Source of the DNA: Hyphomonadaceae bacterium
GTDB taxonomy: Bacteria > Pseudomonadota > Alphaproteobacteria > Caulobacterales > Aquidulcibacteraceae
Direction of reading: 5' to 3'
DNA: 64,000 nucleotides
NCBI GenBank assembly: GCA_022843225.1
Contig: JALHOC010000002.1
Span: forward strand, 62,001-126,000
Under the pieces are notes generated by a model that worked only from the letters and a program-made list of their open reading frames with translations, was not told the origin of the DNA and made no database searches. The stretch's first letter is position 1. The number at the start of each line of letters is the position of its first letter. Made by a program: the position numbers and the translations under genes. Below are positions 46,177-55,908 of the stretch, piece by piece.

Positions 46177-46899
46177 TCAATCCCAGCGGCGTAAGTCGCC
46201 GAAGAAGTTGTCGACGTCGGCGATGGGCGCAGTGCGGTCGCTGTCGCGCAGAGTTGCACCGCCGAAGTCCCAGCGGGCCCCGATCGTCCAGGCGTCAACC
46301 TCAATGAAATCGCCAGTTTGCGAGAGGTAGCCGCCCGTCAGTGTGATCGGCAACGTTCCCAGACGATATTCAGCGCCGAGGTCGTAGGTCTCCCAATCGG
46401 AACTGCCCAGTTCGGTCCAAGCAATTCCGCCGCCAACCAAGAGATTGTCGCCGAAGAAGTACTTCGCGCCCAGCCGGTAACGGTCGTAGTCGGTCGATGA
46501 GCCCAGTTCCGAAAGGATCATTGAGCCCGTGAAAGTCCAATTCTCGGCGCGATAGGCGCCCTCGGCGCCGTAGAAGTCGATGTCGGAGAAGACTTCGCCT
46601 TGCCCAGCGAAGGCGCCAAGCGTGAAGGTGTCGCTCGCCCACAGACCGTGAATCGCGATGTGTTGGCCCTCGTCCTCGAAGAAGGAGTAATCAACCTCTT
46701 CATAGCGCCCCTCGACTTGCACCGCCCAGGGGCCAGCGACGCGGTGGAATACCGAGCCCTCGAGTTGCCACGTGTCGTAATCGAAACCGGAATCATACTC
46801 GTTGTTCGTAAGGCTGATGCCCACCGAGCCAGTTGTCTCGGCGGCGGCGGGAAGGGTGATCGCTGCAAGCGCCGCAGCGGATAAAAGCAATTTGAGCAT
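46177..46899 (-). CDS. Outer-membrane beta-barrel/porin-like protein
   Basis: Signal peptide MLKLLLSAAALAAITLPAAAE and alternating amphipathic strands. Confidence 0.65.
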   Translation of the reverse strand: MLKLLLSAAALAAITLPAAAETTGSVGISLTNNEYDSGFDYDTWQLEGSVFHRVAGPWAVQVEGRYEEVDYSFFEDEGQHIAIHGLWASDTFTLGAFAGQGEVFSDIDFYGAEGAYRAENWTFTGSMILSELGSSTDYDRYRLGAKYFFGDNLLVGGGIAWTELGSSDWETYDLGAEYRLGTLPITLTGGYLSQTGDFIEVDAWTIGARWDFGGATLRDSDRTAPIADVDNFFGDLRRWD

Positions 46900-47117
46900 T
46901 AGAACTCCTGAGCGTTTGTCGCGCGGATCACGTTACGCAAGATTCTTAAAATAGAGCTGTGCAATCGGATACGGATGTGCGTTTCCGCGTGGACCGTTGC
47001 GTTTGTAACGCTCTTGTCGTGTGGCGACTGCGTGGACAAATCAAGCATAGCCATAGAAGCTGTACGCCGTTCGTCCGCGTGACCGAAAAATGAAACACTG
47101 GAAACGTCAGAAGCGAG

Positions 47118-47546
47118 TCAGACGCTCATGCCGCATCCGTTCAGTGCGCGACCGTCGATAACGACCTCGACCGTCGCCGGATAAGTCTCGCCGCTCATGG
47201 CGTCCTGGCACGGCGTGCGCTGGATGGTGACCGCAAGCGTGCGGCCGTCAGCCTGGGTCGCATAGCTCGTCACCCCTTCGCGCGCGGTGTTCGCCGCTGC
47301 GAGCGGGAAGGTGGTGCTATTCTCACCATAATCCCAGATCAATTTGATCTGGTCGCGCTGATAGATGTCGAGCATCCAGCCTGGCTCTTGGCCGATCGCG
47401 CGGAAGTCAACGCCCGCCGCGCGTGCCCCATCCCAGCTTGGCATCGCCGCGAGCGCGTCCTGTGCGCCGGCTTCGGGAGCTGCCTCAAGTGTTGGCGCGG
47501 GCTGCGTGCAGGCAACAAGAGCAACCGCCAAAATCAGAGCGCGCAT
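47118..47546 (-). CDS. Hypothetical lipoprotein (COG3650-like C-terminal pattern)
   Basis: MRALILAVALVACTQ lipobox; IQRTPCQDAMSGETYPATVEVVIDGRALNGCG. Confidence 0.7.
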   Translation of the reverse strand: MRALILAVALVACTQPAPTLEAAPEAGAQDALAAMPSWDGARAAGVDFRAIGQEPGWMLDIYQRDQIKLIWDYGENSTTFPLAAANTAREGVTSYATQADGRTLAVTIQRTPCQDAMSGETYPATVEVVIDGRALNGCGMSV

Positions 47547-47565
47547 AGTGTACTCCCCAAGCAAA

Positions 47566-47592
47566 CGCCGCCGCGTTTATCACGCGGCGGCG
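47566..47592 (-). terminator. Rho-independent terminator of the OmpA-like gene
   Basis: CGCCGCCGCGT-5 nt-ACGCGGCGGCG, followed on the minus strand by TTTGCTT. Confidence 0.75.
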
Positions 47593-47608
47593 CTGGCATT
47601 CTGACGTC

Positions 47609-48265
47609 TTAGCCTTGGAAGGCGCTGATGAACACTTCCACGCGGCGGTTGCGGGCGCGGCCGCTATCCGTGGCGTTGTCAGCGACCGGGCGGCTCTCGC
47701 CCAGGCCTTGCGCGATCAGACGCTGACGGATGACGCCGCCTTGCATCAGGATCGATGACACGTTCATGGCGCGGCGCTCGGAGAGCTCCTGATTGTACGC
47801 ATCGCTGCCAACTGAGTCAGCGTGGCCATAAACATCGACTGTGGTTTGCTCGTACTCGCGCAGAACCGTGCCGGTGTTTTGCAGCGTGCCGACGAATTGG
47901 CTCTTCACCGTGTCGCGGTTGAAGTCGAAGGTCAGGTCCGCGGGGAAGATCAAGCGGATCTGGCTTTGGCTCACCCGCTCGACGCCAACGCCGGTGCCAG
48001 CAAGGCGCTCACGCAGGTTCTGATAAGTGCGGTCCATGTAGGCGCCGATGGCGTAACCGCCAAGCGCGCCGATGCCCGCGCCAATCATGGCGTTGCGGCG
48101 ATCGTCGCCGCCGGCGAGCGTGCCGGCAGCCGCACCAACGACCGCGCCGATGATGGCGCCATTGGCGGAGCGATTGGGCTCGCGCTCGCCCGTGACTGGA
48201 TCGATTGTGGTGCAGCCCGCCAGCATGAGCGCTGCTGCAGCGGCAGTAAGAAACTTGCGGATCAT
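47609..48265 (-). CDS. OmpA family lipoprotein with glycine-zipper region
   Basis: MLAGCTT lipobox; GAIIGAVVGAAAGTLAGGDDRRNAMIGAGIGALGGYAIG; OmpA-like VDVYGHADSVGSDAYNQELSERRAMNVSSIL. Confidence 0.9.
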   Translation of the reverse strand: MIRKFLTAAAAALMLAGCTTIDPVTGEREPNRSANGAIIGAVVGAAAGTLAGGDDRRNAMIGAGIGALGGYAIGAYMDRTYQNLRERLAGTGVGVERVSQSQIRLIFPADLTFDFNRDTVKSQFVGTLQNTGTVLREYEQTTVDVYGHADSVGSDAYNQELSERRAMNVSSILMQGGVIRQRLIAQGLGESRPVADNATDSGRARNRRVEVFISAFQG

Positions 48266-48354
48266 TGGTTCCCTCCAGAATGGTCAACTTCGGACTTGCG
48301 CCCGATCGGGGCGGAATTTCGGCTTTCGCGCCTGAGCGCGACCTGAACGCTTCC

Positions 48355-48900
48355 CTAATCTGGGCTATCGCCCCCGGTGTAACGCAACAGCCGCGCGAAT
48401 TGCTCCGTCAAAACTTGATCGACCACCGGGGCGATCTGGTTGAGCTGCAGGCTTGGATCGCCGGATACGCGGTAGGTCATAGTGATCTTCGCGCCGGGGG
48501 CGTGCGGCGTGACCGTAAAGGTCAGGATGCCGGTCGTGCCCATGGCCTGGAGCGGGCCGAGACCGCCGCTGATCCGCAAGGTCCGGACGCCCTCCTGCTC
48601 CATCACCAGCAAAACGCGGGCATGTTCAACCGATTGGCTGTTGCCCCACCGCTCGCAGAAGCAGCCGCCGGCGCGGGGATCGAGCGACAGCCGGCGGGCG
48701 TCGCCGGAATAGGTATGAGCTGGGCTCCACCAGTTTTGCACCCGGGAGAGGGCGCGCCAGACGGCCTCGGGAGAGGCGGCGACCTCGCTTTCCGCCTTCA
48801 GAGCAAAGGCGCTGGCGGATGAAGATTCAACCTCAGCGCGGGCAACACTCGGAAGCCACGTCATCAGTACAGCCAATAAGGCCATGAGAAAGCGGCGCAT
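48355..48900 (-). CDS. SRPBCC (START-like) domain secreted protein
   Basis: Signal peptide; AESEVAASPEAVWRALSRVQNWWSPAHTYSGDARRLSLDPRAGGCFCE. Confidence 0.75.
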   Translation of the reverse strand: MRRFLMALLAVLMTWLPSVARAEVESSSASAFALKAESEVAASPEAVWRALSRVQNWWSPAHTYSGDARRLSLDPRAGGCFCERWGNSQSVEHARVLLVMEQEGVRTLRISGGLGPLQAMGTTGILTFTVTPHAPGAKITMTYRVSGDPSLQLNQIAPVVDQVLTEQFARLLRYTGGDSPD

Positions 48901-49011
48901 CCCTCTGCCCTCCAGATTGGGGCGGAGAAGACGCCCGACGGTTCCGCCGGTCAAGCTATCGCGGTTATCCAACTGACGCAGCGTTAATAAAGCCTAAGCC
49001 GACGGCTGGCA

Positions 49012-50412
49012 GTGTGTGCTGCTGTGGAGTCCGCCGCCCCACCCCTTTTGCTCGGCCCCGCAGATCAAGAGGGGCCCGCCCTGAAGGCGCGCCGCGCGCG
49101 CGCTCTGGCGGCGATCGCTCAGGCACGCATGGGCAATGCCGGGCTCCGGTTTGGCGCGAGCGCGATGGCCGCTTTGGTCACATACGCCGTCTTCGGCGCG
49201 GAAACGGCGCTCTTCTGGCTCGCGGGTTTGGCTTTCGTTGTGTTCGGCGATTATCGCGCGCACGCCCATCAATTGAAGAGATGTCAAGCCGGCGATCCGC
49301 CTGAACATATGCCGCGCATGATCGCATGGACGGCGTTTCAAGCAGCTTACGGCAATTCCTTGGCGGTTGTGCTCTGGTTCAGCCCGATCGCAATCGGCGA
49401 AACGATGGCGGCGCTGTTTCTGTGCGGCTCATTGGCCAACGCGGCGGCGACCTTGCGCCATTCAAAGGCGTTGTCAGCCGCGGCGCTAAGTTCAACCATT
49501 CTCTATCTCATTGGTTTGCCGATCGCCGATTTCTTCGTGCACGGCGCCGACAATATGCTGCACCTTGTGCCGTTGGTCGGGATTTTCCTGCTGCTGGCTT
49601 GGGGCGTGAAACTTTGGAAGAGCTTGCTGTCTTCTGACGCGGCTTTAGCCAGCGCAGAGAGCGCCGCGCTCCGCGAGCGGCAAGCGGCCGCTGCTGCGGC
49701 GGCGGCGAAGACCGACACGATCCAGCGTATGAAGGATGAATTGCGCACGCCGATTGCCGCGCTTGCGGGCGCGGCCGAGCATTTGCGGCGCGCGGCGGCG
49801 ACGCCAGCGGCGCGCACCCACATCGCTGCGCTGATCGAGGCCAATGAAGTGCTGCGCCTTGTGCTCAACGATCTCTCCGATCTCGATCGATTGGAGAATG
49901 GTCAAGTGCGCATCCAAACCAAAGCGACCGACATTCGCGATCTGATGCGTGGCGTTGTGGCGGCGTTTCGCCCAGCGGCGCAGGACAAAGGCCTGGAGCT
50001 TTTTCTCGACATCGATGCCGATATGCCCCCCTTGCTCGACATCGATGCGCCGCGCGTGCGCCAAATTCTGTTCAATCTCTTGGCCAACGCGGTACGTTTC
50101 ACCGGGCATGGCGGCGTGCGCGTGCGCGCCCAGGCCGAGCCCGTTGACGCGGGGGGCGCGCGTTTGAGCATTGAAGTGGCCGACACGGGCGCTGGCATTT
50201 CACGTTCGCAATTGGCTGTTCTGTTGGGACGAACGCGCGCGACGCGGGCGGGGGCCTCGGGGCTCGGACTTGCGATCTCGCTCAAACTGGCGCGGTTGAT
50301 GGGGGGAGACATCACCGCCCAGAGCGAACTCAGCCAGGGCTCGCGCTTCACCTTCACGATGGACGCGCCAGTGTTCGCGCGCCGGCCCGCTGTGTCGCGC
50401 GGCGCGGCCTAA
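49012..50412 (+). CDS. Membrane sensor kinase-like protein lacking the H-box histidine
   Basis: TM segments; IQRMKDELRTPIAAL in place of the usual SHELRTPL; N box NLLANAVRF, G1 DTGAGI, G2 GLGLAIS. Confidence 0.8.
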   Translation: MCAAVESAAPPLLLGPADQEGPALKARRARALAAIAQARMGNAGLRFGASAMAALVTYAVFGAETALFWLAGLAFVVFGDYRAHAHQLKRCQAGDPPEHMPRMIAWTAFQAAYGNSLAVVLWFSPIAIGETMAALFLCGSLANAAATLRHSKALSAAALSSTILYLIGLPIADFFVHGADNMLHLVPLVGIFLLLAWGVKLWKSLLSSDAALASAESAALRERQAAAAAAAAKTDTIQRMKDELRTPIAALAGAAEHLRRAAATPAARTHIAALIEANEVLRLVLNDLSDLDRLENGQVRIQTKATDIRDLMRGVVAAFRPAAQDKGLELFLDIDADMPPLLDIDAPRVRQILFNLLANAVRFTGHGGVRVRAQAEPVDAGGARLSIEVADTGAGISRSQLAVLLGRTRATRAGASGLGLAISLKLARLMGGDITAQSELSQGSRFTFTMDAPVFARRPAVSRGAA

Positions 50413-50828
50413 GCGCGCAAAAATGCTTTGAGCTTACGCTGCAGCGCCTCGCTGTCGCGGGTTTCGCATTCCCACACAACCAGAACAGCCCAGCCCGTGG
50501 CCCGCAAGGCGCGGAGCGCAGCGCGATCGCGCGTTGTGTTGCGGTTGATCTTGGCGCGCCAATAGTCTGCGTTTGCACGGGGCTGACGCGCGCCGCGCTT
50601 GCAGCCATGGCCGTGCCAGAAACATCCGTGCACGAACACAGCTTTGCGCAGCGTCGCAAACACGAGGTCCGGCTTGCCTGGCAAAGCGCGCCCGTTCAAT
50701 CGATAGCGGCCGGCGAATCCCGCTTTACACACTGCCGCGCGTACCGCGCGTTCCGGGGTTGTATCGGCGCTCTTCACCGCGCGCATCACCGCTGAGCGTT
50801 GATCTGGGGTGAAAACGTCGGTGGGCAT
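50409..50828 (-). CDS. vsr: Very short patch repair endonuclease
   Basis: RSAVMRAVKSADTTPERAVRAAV..LPGKPDLVFATLRKAVFVHGCFWHGHGCKRG. Confidence 0.93.
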   Translation of the reverse strand: MPTDVFTPDQRSAVMRAVKSADTTPERAVRAAVCKAGFAGRYRLNGRALPGKPDLVFATLRKAVFVHGCFWHGHGCKRGARQPRANADYWRAKINRNTTRDRAALRALRATGWAVLVVWECETRDSEALQRKLKAFLRA

Positions 50829-50829
50829 T

Positions 50830-51966
50830 TCAGGCGATTTTGCGCCGCACGGCGTCCTGGGTCAGCGGTGCAAGCAGGTTCTGCGACAGCCAATGCACGA
50901 CGGGTACGCACACGCCATCGCCGATGAGATGGAGCGCGGCGGTTTGCCCGGTAGGAAGCGGATATTCTTCCGGCACGCCCATAAGGCGCGCCGCCTCGCG
51001 TGGGCTCAGCAAACGCGCGCGCACGCCGTCGGCGTCAACGAACAACAAGATTTGACGGCTCGAGCCGCCTGCAGGGGTTCGCAGGCAGCCGGCGAGCCCG
51101 TCAAAGCGCGCTTCCGCACGCTGCACACGCGCGCCATGCTCAATGCGAATACGCCGAAACACGGCGCCGACTTCACGTCGACTGCTCTCTCGCAACGCAT
51201 CAACGCGCGCGCGCTGCAAAGGGCTCATCTGATCGAGCAAGCGCTGCGTTTGCGCCGTGCTAAACCAAGCATCAGCCGTGTCGTCGATGATGTCGGCGAG
51301 GCGTGCATTGCGCTTGGGCGGCGCAGCGAGACGCCACCAGACAAAGCGCTTGCGCAAACCATCCGGCATTCGCGCCACAACGGCGCGGAGCGCCGTGCCA
51401 TGAAAGGGCTCGCTTGGGCCTGAGAGAGTCAGGTGCGCGGGCGCTTGGCGCGCGGCGACGATGAACAAGCGCGGACGCGATTGCGGCGTGAACCAGGCCG
51501 CATCAATCTCCAGCGCGCCGACCCGATACCCGAGATCATCTAGAGCATGGACGAGCGCTGTGAAGTCGGCGCCGCCGTGCGAGCTGAGAAGCCCCGACAC
51601 GTTCTCCAGCGTCAAAATTTCCGGCGCACGATGCGCGTCGCCTAGTTTCTCGATCAGCCGATGAAAGCCCCAAAAGGCGCCCGAGCGTGGCGCGGCGAGA
51701 CCCCGCCGTGCGCCGGCGAGTGAAAGGTCCTGACAGGGAAAAGACGCCCATGCCAACGCCGCTTGCCCCGGGAGATCGCTCAAACTGAGGCGCCAGATGT
51801 CGCCCTCGTACATATGGGCGCCGCCAAACGCCGTCCGATAGGCGCGCGCCTTGGCCGGGTCGATGTCATTGGCGAAGACGCACTGGAAGTTTGGGGCCAG
51901 GCCAAGACGCGCCAAGCCCCCGCCAGCGAAAAACTCAAAGAGTGGGGCGCCGGAATCACGCTGCAT
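50830..51966 (-). CDS. DNA (cytosine-5) methyltransferase
   Basis: Motif I FEFFAGGGLARLGL, motif IV ASFPCQDLSLAG, motif VI TLENVSG, QSRPRLF, GDGVCVPV. Confidence 0.93.
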   Translation of the reverse strand: MQRDSGAPLFEFFAGGGLARLGLAPNFQCVFANDIDPAKARAYRTAFGGAHMYEGDIWRLSLSDLPGQAALAWASFPCQDLSLAGARRGLAAPRSGAFWGFHRLIEKLGDAHRAPEILTLENVSGLLSSHGGADFTALVHALDDLGYRVGALEIDAAWFTPQSRPRLFIVAARQAPAHLTLSGPSEPFHGTALRAVVARMPDGLRKRFVWWRLAAPPKRNARLADIIDDTADAWFSTAQTQRLLDQMSPLQRARVDALRESSRREVGAVFRRIRIEHGARVQRAEARFDGLAGCLRTPAGGSSRQILLFVDADGVRARLLSPREAARLMGVPEEYPLPTGQTAALHLIGDGVCVPVVHWLSQNLLAPLTQDAVRRKIA

Positions 51967-52034
51967 GCGTCTATACTACCCCGATCCGGGGCTCACGCAT
52001 CTGTGCGGCGGGTCGGTCGAGATGGGGGTAAGCC

Positions 52035-52880
52035 ATGCGGAGCGCGATCCGCGGTATCTGCGCAGCGACACTGCTGGCCCTGAGTGCGGGGTCCATCGCG
52101 GGGTGCCAGCGCCAGCAGGCCGCTGAGACAGAGGCGCCGTCAGGGCCTAGCAACGCCGAGCGCGAGGCCGCCTTGGCGGCGGCTCAATTGGAGGCGCTGG
52201 GCGGGCAAGCCAACGCCGCGCAACGGGCTTTGTTCCAAGGCGACTTCCAGGCCTCGGGCGATGTCGGCGCCGGCGAAGGTGCGTGGGAGCTTTATCTGCT
52301 GACCGACTATGCACAATTCTCGCGTCCTGGCTTAGGCGAGGATGGCGGCGTCGCCGGCGAACGCAGTTATCGCGAGCGCGGCGTACGCGTGGTCGCGGGG
52401 CCGCTCACCATTACGATCTCAAACGAAACCTGCGCGGCGTCGAGCGGTGAGCTGCCCTACACGGCGCATGTGTTGTTCGAGGGGGTCGCCTATCAGGGCT
52501 GCGCACGGCGCGGCATCGTCGAGGGCGAGCGGCCGACATGGGCTTCAGTGCTGCCCGATCTGATCCCCGCGATTGATGCTTGCTTGGCGCGCGCGACCAA
52601 CCGCTCAACGCGCGTCACCTTCGCCGCCGCGATCGACGATGGCGCGGTCAGCGTGCGCCTACGCGGCGCCGACGGCGCGCGCAATGAATGCATCGCCGAC
52701 AGCACGGGGCAGGTAACGGTGTTTGAAACCTTGTCCGATCTTGATCGCCGCAATGGCGAGGGCGACCCTGAATTTGTTAGGGCTGGCGCCGAGCCGCGCG
52801 CCGCGAACTGCCGCACGGTCGAGCCTGCACTGGGGCCTGCCGGCGAAGAGCTTGGATGGCTAATCCGCCGATCGTGCTGA
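52035..52880 (+). CDS. Hypothetical lipoprotein
   Basis: MRSAIRGICAATLLALSAGSIAGCQ lipobox; COG3650-like segment LPYTAHVLFEGVAYQGCA. Confidence 0.7.
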   Translation: MRSAIRGICAATLLALSAGSIAGCQRQQAAETEAPSGPSNAEREAALAAAQLEALGGQANAAQRALFQGDFQASGDVGAGEGAWELYLLTDYAQFSRPGLGEDGGVAGERSYRERGVRVVAGPLTITISNETCAASSGELPYTAHVLFEGVAYQGCARRGIVEGERPTWASVLPDLIPAIDACLARATNRSTRVTFAAAIDDGAVSVRLRGADGARNECIADSTGQVTVFETLSDLDRRNGEGDPEFVRAGAEPRAANCRTVEPALGPAGEELGWLIRRSC

Positions 52881-53513
52881 TCAAAACAAGCGATGCGCCA
52901 ATTCAATCAGGCCGTTGAGCGCCAGCGCGAACAGCCGATAGCCGAAGTACACGAACGCAACGGCCGACACACTTGTCAGCAGCATCAATATGCCGTCGCG
53001 CTGCAACAGCGCGAGCGCGGTGAGCGCCACGATCATGCCTGGCGGCCAATTTCCCGCCGGTATCGGCAGGATCAAAATCAGCGCCATCACCAGCGTCTGA
53101 AAGCCAATCAAGATTGTCACGGGAAAGCGGGTCAGCTGCGGCAGGCGCGGTTTGATGAGATATTCCACGCGTCGCAACGTCGGCGTCGCGGCGGCGAAGG
53201 TTTTGCGCATCGCGTTGCAATCCACGCGCAGGTCGCGCAATTGCCGTGGCACCCACATCTTGCGCTGCCCGAACAGCAATTGCAGCGCTGGCGCCAGCAT
53301 CAGGACGCCGAAAATCGTGGAGATGCCCGGCACATTAGGGATGCACATGGGCAGCGCCAGCACCAGCAGCACCACGCCATTGGCGCGTGAATCCAGCTTG
53401 TCCAGCAATTCGCCGACACTGACGCTCTCGTCGGGAAACGCTTCCGCCAGATCGTCCAGCAAAACCGAGGCGGGCCGACCTGGTGAGTCGTCGGAAGGGT
53501 CGGGTGTATTCAT
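52881..53513 (-). CDS. ExoD family exopolysaccharide synthesis protein
   Basis: VSVGELLDKLDSRANGVVLLVLALPMCIPNVPGISTIFGVLMLAPALQLLFG. Confidence 0.87.
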   Translation of the reverse strand: MNTPDPSDDSPGRPASVLLDDLAEAFPDESVSVGELLDKLDSRANGVVLLVLALPMCIPNVPGISTIFGVLMLAPALQLLFGQRKMWVPRQLRDLRVDCNAMRKTFAAATPTLRRVEYLIKPRLPQLTRFPVTILIGFQTLVMALILILPIPAGNWPPGMIVALTALALLQRDGILMLLTSVSAVAFVYFGYRLFALALNGLIELAHRLF

Positions 53514-53608
53514 GCAGGTGAGACCTGTCACATGGGGCGCCGGCCAGATTTTGACCAGGGCAAAAGCGTTCAGACCTCATCAACCGGCGCAGCTTAGCGA
53601 TCAGCGAC

Positions 53609-54079
53609 ATGGCGCGGATTCGTTTCGCTGTGCTGGGCGTTGTTCTGGCTGCCGCCGGGTGTGGCGGCGCCGCGCCGCCAACCGAGTTGGCGGGCTTGTG
53701 GAGCGCAGGCGCCGCAGCGTGCGCTGCCGGTGTCGGCGTCCGTTTCGAACGCGATGCGATTTTGGCTGTCTATGATCGCCAAGCTGAAACGCTGTTCGCC
53801 AAGCCGCGCTACCAGATTATCGCGCCTGGCGACGATTTCAGGGTTCGCATTGAGTACCGGCTGCCGCGCATGGCGGGCGGCGCGCGCAGCGTCGGTGCGC
53901 GGGGCGTTTTGGTCCTGGCGCGTCGCGGCGAGGGGCTCGCGCCGGCCACGCACAATCTTGCCGATGGCCGTACGGGCGCTGTGCGGCTGCGTGTGGCTGA
54001 CGATCCTGCGGCGGCGCTGCTAACGCTCATTCCCTGCGGTGATCATCCTTGGCGCGAAGGTCTTCGCGGGCGCAGTTGA
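53609..54079 (+). CDS. Hypothetical lipoprotein
   Basis: MARIRFAVLGVVLAAAGCGG lipobox. Confidence 0.6.
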   Translation: MARIRFAVLGVVLAAAGCGGAAPPTELAGLWSAGAAACAAGVGVRFERDAILAVYDRQAETLFAKPRYQIIAPGDDFRVRIEYRLPRMAGGARSVGARGVLVLARRGEGLAPATHNLADGRTGAVRLRVADDPAAALLTLIPCGDHPWREGLRGRS

Positions 54080-54142
54080 AACAAAAAGCCGCCGGACCTG
54101 TTGGGCCCGACGGCGTCTTGGACAGGACTGAGTGGTTCAGGC

Positions 54143-54460
54143 TCAGTTCTGGGCTTGGAGGCTTTCGCCGTTGCAGCGGGCGATTTCATCGGCGGTCAGC
54201 TCATCCCCGGCCGGGCCGTACGAGATGACGCGTACGCCGGCTTCGCGCGCGAATTGGCGGCAAGCGCGCACGGTCGAGGCATGGTCCGGACGGGCTACGC
54301 AGGTATCGCCGCTGCAATTCCAGACCGTGTTTTGGGTGATGACTCGAGCTTCAGCGGCCGGCGCGGCCAGCTTCACTGTGAAGACGTCACGAGCGAAGGC
54401 TGCGCCGGTGAAGGCGGTGCTGGCAAGGGCGGCTACGAGCAGAGTTTTGAGGGCGTTCAT
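54143..54460 (-). CDS. CC_3452-like small secreted protein
   Basis: Signal peptide; NTVWNCSGDTCVARPDHASTVRACRQFAREAG pattern recognised from Caulobacterales. Confidence 0.7.
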   Translation of the reverse strand: MNALKTLLVAALASTAFTGAAFARDVFTVKLAAPAAEARVITQNTVWNCSGDTCVARPDHASTVRACRQFAREAGVRVISYGPAGDELTADEIARCNGESLQAQN

Positions 54461-54703
54461 CGCGAATTTCTCCTGAAATGGTCACGCTGCTTGGGGAGGA
54501 GCGCGGAACCTTCGTGGCAAATCTCGTGATTGCTGACAAGAGAGAAATGAACATATTGCGCTTCGTTCATTGAATACCCGTTCTCGCGCAAGGGTATTGC
54601 GGGGTAGCGTGGGAGCCGAGAAAGCGGCAAAACTAGGCATCAAGGTCAAGGCGGGCGGCGCGTAAGGGACCGCGCCATACCGCGATCAAGGGGGGGTGCA
54701 GCC

Positions 54704-55831
54704 ATGACATTCTACAAGTTCGCGGTGGGCGTCGTTCTGGCGTTGGCGATGGTGACGGTGCTCGGTTTCAGCGCCCTGGTCTTCTCGTCGCGCGACTTTC
54801 AATATGGCGTTGCGCAGGTGTCGCCCACCACCAACGGCCTGATCTCCTTCGCGCGGCTCGACGCTGCCGAAGCACAAATCACGGAGATCGAAACGGAATC
54901 TGCGGGGCCGCGCGGTGAGCTGCTTGAGATCGAACAGCAGATCGCCAACCTCGACACGCAAGTTCAAAACGCGGAATCTGCGGCCAACGAAGCGCGCGCA
55001 ACCATGGTTGGCGCGATTGCTGAGATCGAGACCCGCGCGCAACTTCAAACTGCTGAGAGCGCCGCCGCCGACATGAGCGCGCAAGGCCTGTCGCAGCGCG
55101 TGAACGCGCTCGCGGGCCGCGGCGGCTTGGCGCCGACGGATCAACAGGCTGTTGCTTCGCTGCGTACGCAAGTCGGCCAACTGGCCCAACAAGAAGAAGC
55201 CCTCGATGATCGCGGCGCTGAGCGTTCTGCTTTGGTGACGCGCCAGCGCCTCGTCGGCGGCCAAGTCGCAGAAGCCAACCGGCGTGTGTTCGCGCTGCAG
55301 CAGAGCGTGGTTCCGGACTATGAGAGCTACACCCGCATTCGAGGCGAAGCCTATGCGTTGCGGAATCTCAGCCCACTAGGCGTGAGCGCCTATCTGGCCG
55401 AAGGTCATCCCGCACTCTTGTCGACAATGCTGGTGCTGCTGATGGGTGCGCTGGGCGCGCTGCTTTATCTGTTTCCGGCATATCTCAATCGAGCGGCGCC
55501 GGTGACGATGGCGGAGATCGTCGTGCGCTTGATTTTCGGCATGTGCGCGGCATTGGCTTTCTATGTCCTGGCGAACGCAGCCATCGCCGGTTTCTCGATC
55601 GCCTCGAACGTCCAGCAAGCCACCACGTCAGCTTCGCTCAATCCGTTCACGGTGTCGCTGGTGGGCATTATCGCGGGCGTGATGTCGGAGGACATCGCGA
55701 AGTGGATTCAGGATCGCGGACGCGGCATCTTCCAGCAGGGTGGTGCGCAGGCCAGCGCACCGGCGCCTGCCGCCGATAGCGGCGCCTTTGGCGGCGGCGT
55801 CAATCCTCATGGCGGCCCGGGCGCGCCGTGA
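54704..55831 (+). CDS. Hypothetical membrane protein: N-terminal TM, coiled coil, three further TM, Gly/Pro-rich tail
   Basis: AVGVVLALAMVTVLGFSALVF; coiled coil 55-210; LLSTMLVLLMGALGALLYLFPAYL; IIAGVMSEDIAKWIQ. Confidence 0.7.
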   Translation: MTFYKFAVGVVLALAMVTVLGFSALVFSSRDFQYGVAQVSPTTNGLISFARLDAAEAQITEIETESAGPRGELLEIEQQIANLDTQVQNAESAANEARATMVGAIAEIETRAQLQTAESAAADMSAQGLSQRVNALAGRGGLAPTDQQAVASLRTQVGQLAQQEEALDDRGAERSALVTRQRLVGGQVAEANRRVFALQQSVVPDYESYTRIRGEAYALRNLSPLGVSAYLAEGHPALLSTMLVLLMGALGALLYLFPAYLNRAAPVTMAEIVVRLIFGMCAALAFYVLANAAIAGFSIASNVQQATTSASLNPFTVSLVGIIAGVMSEDIAKWIQDRGRGIFQQGGAQASAPAPAADSGAFGGGVNPHGGPGAP

Positions 55832-55908
55832 TCGCGGGCTGACGCGAGGTAGGTCTTTCGCGAACGCGCGGCGGCCTTTAGGGTTCTCCTAGTTCAAGGA
55901 GAAATCTG

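Noticed and set aside
54083-54115. Rho-independent terminator between convergent genes 53609-54079 and 54143-54460
   Set aside because: The GC-rich palindrome is imperfect with several bulges and no clear U-tract; not strong enough to list.
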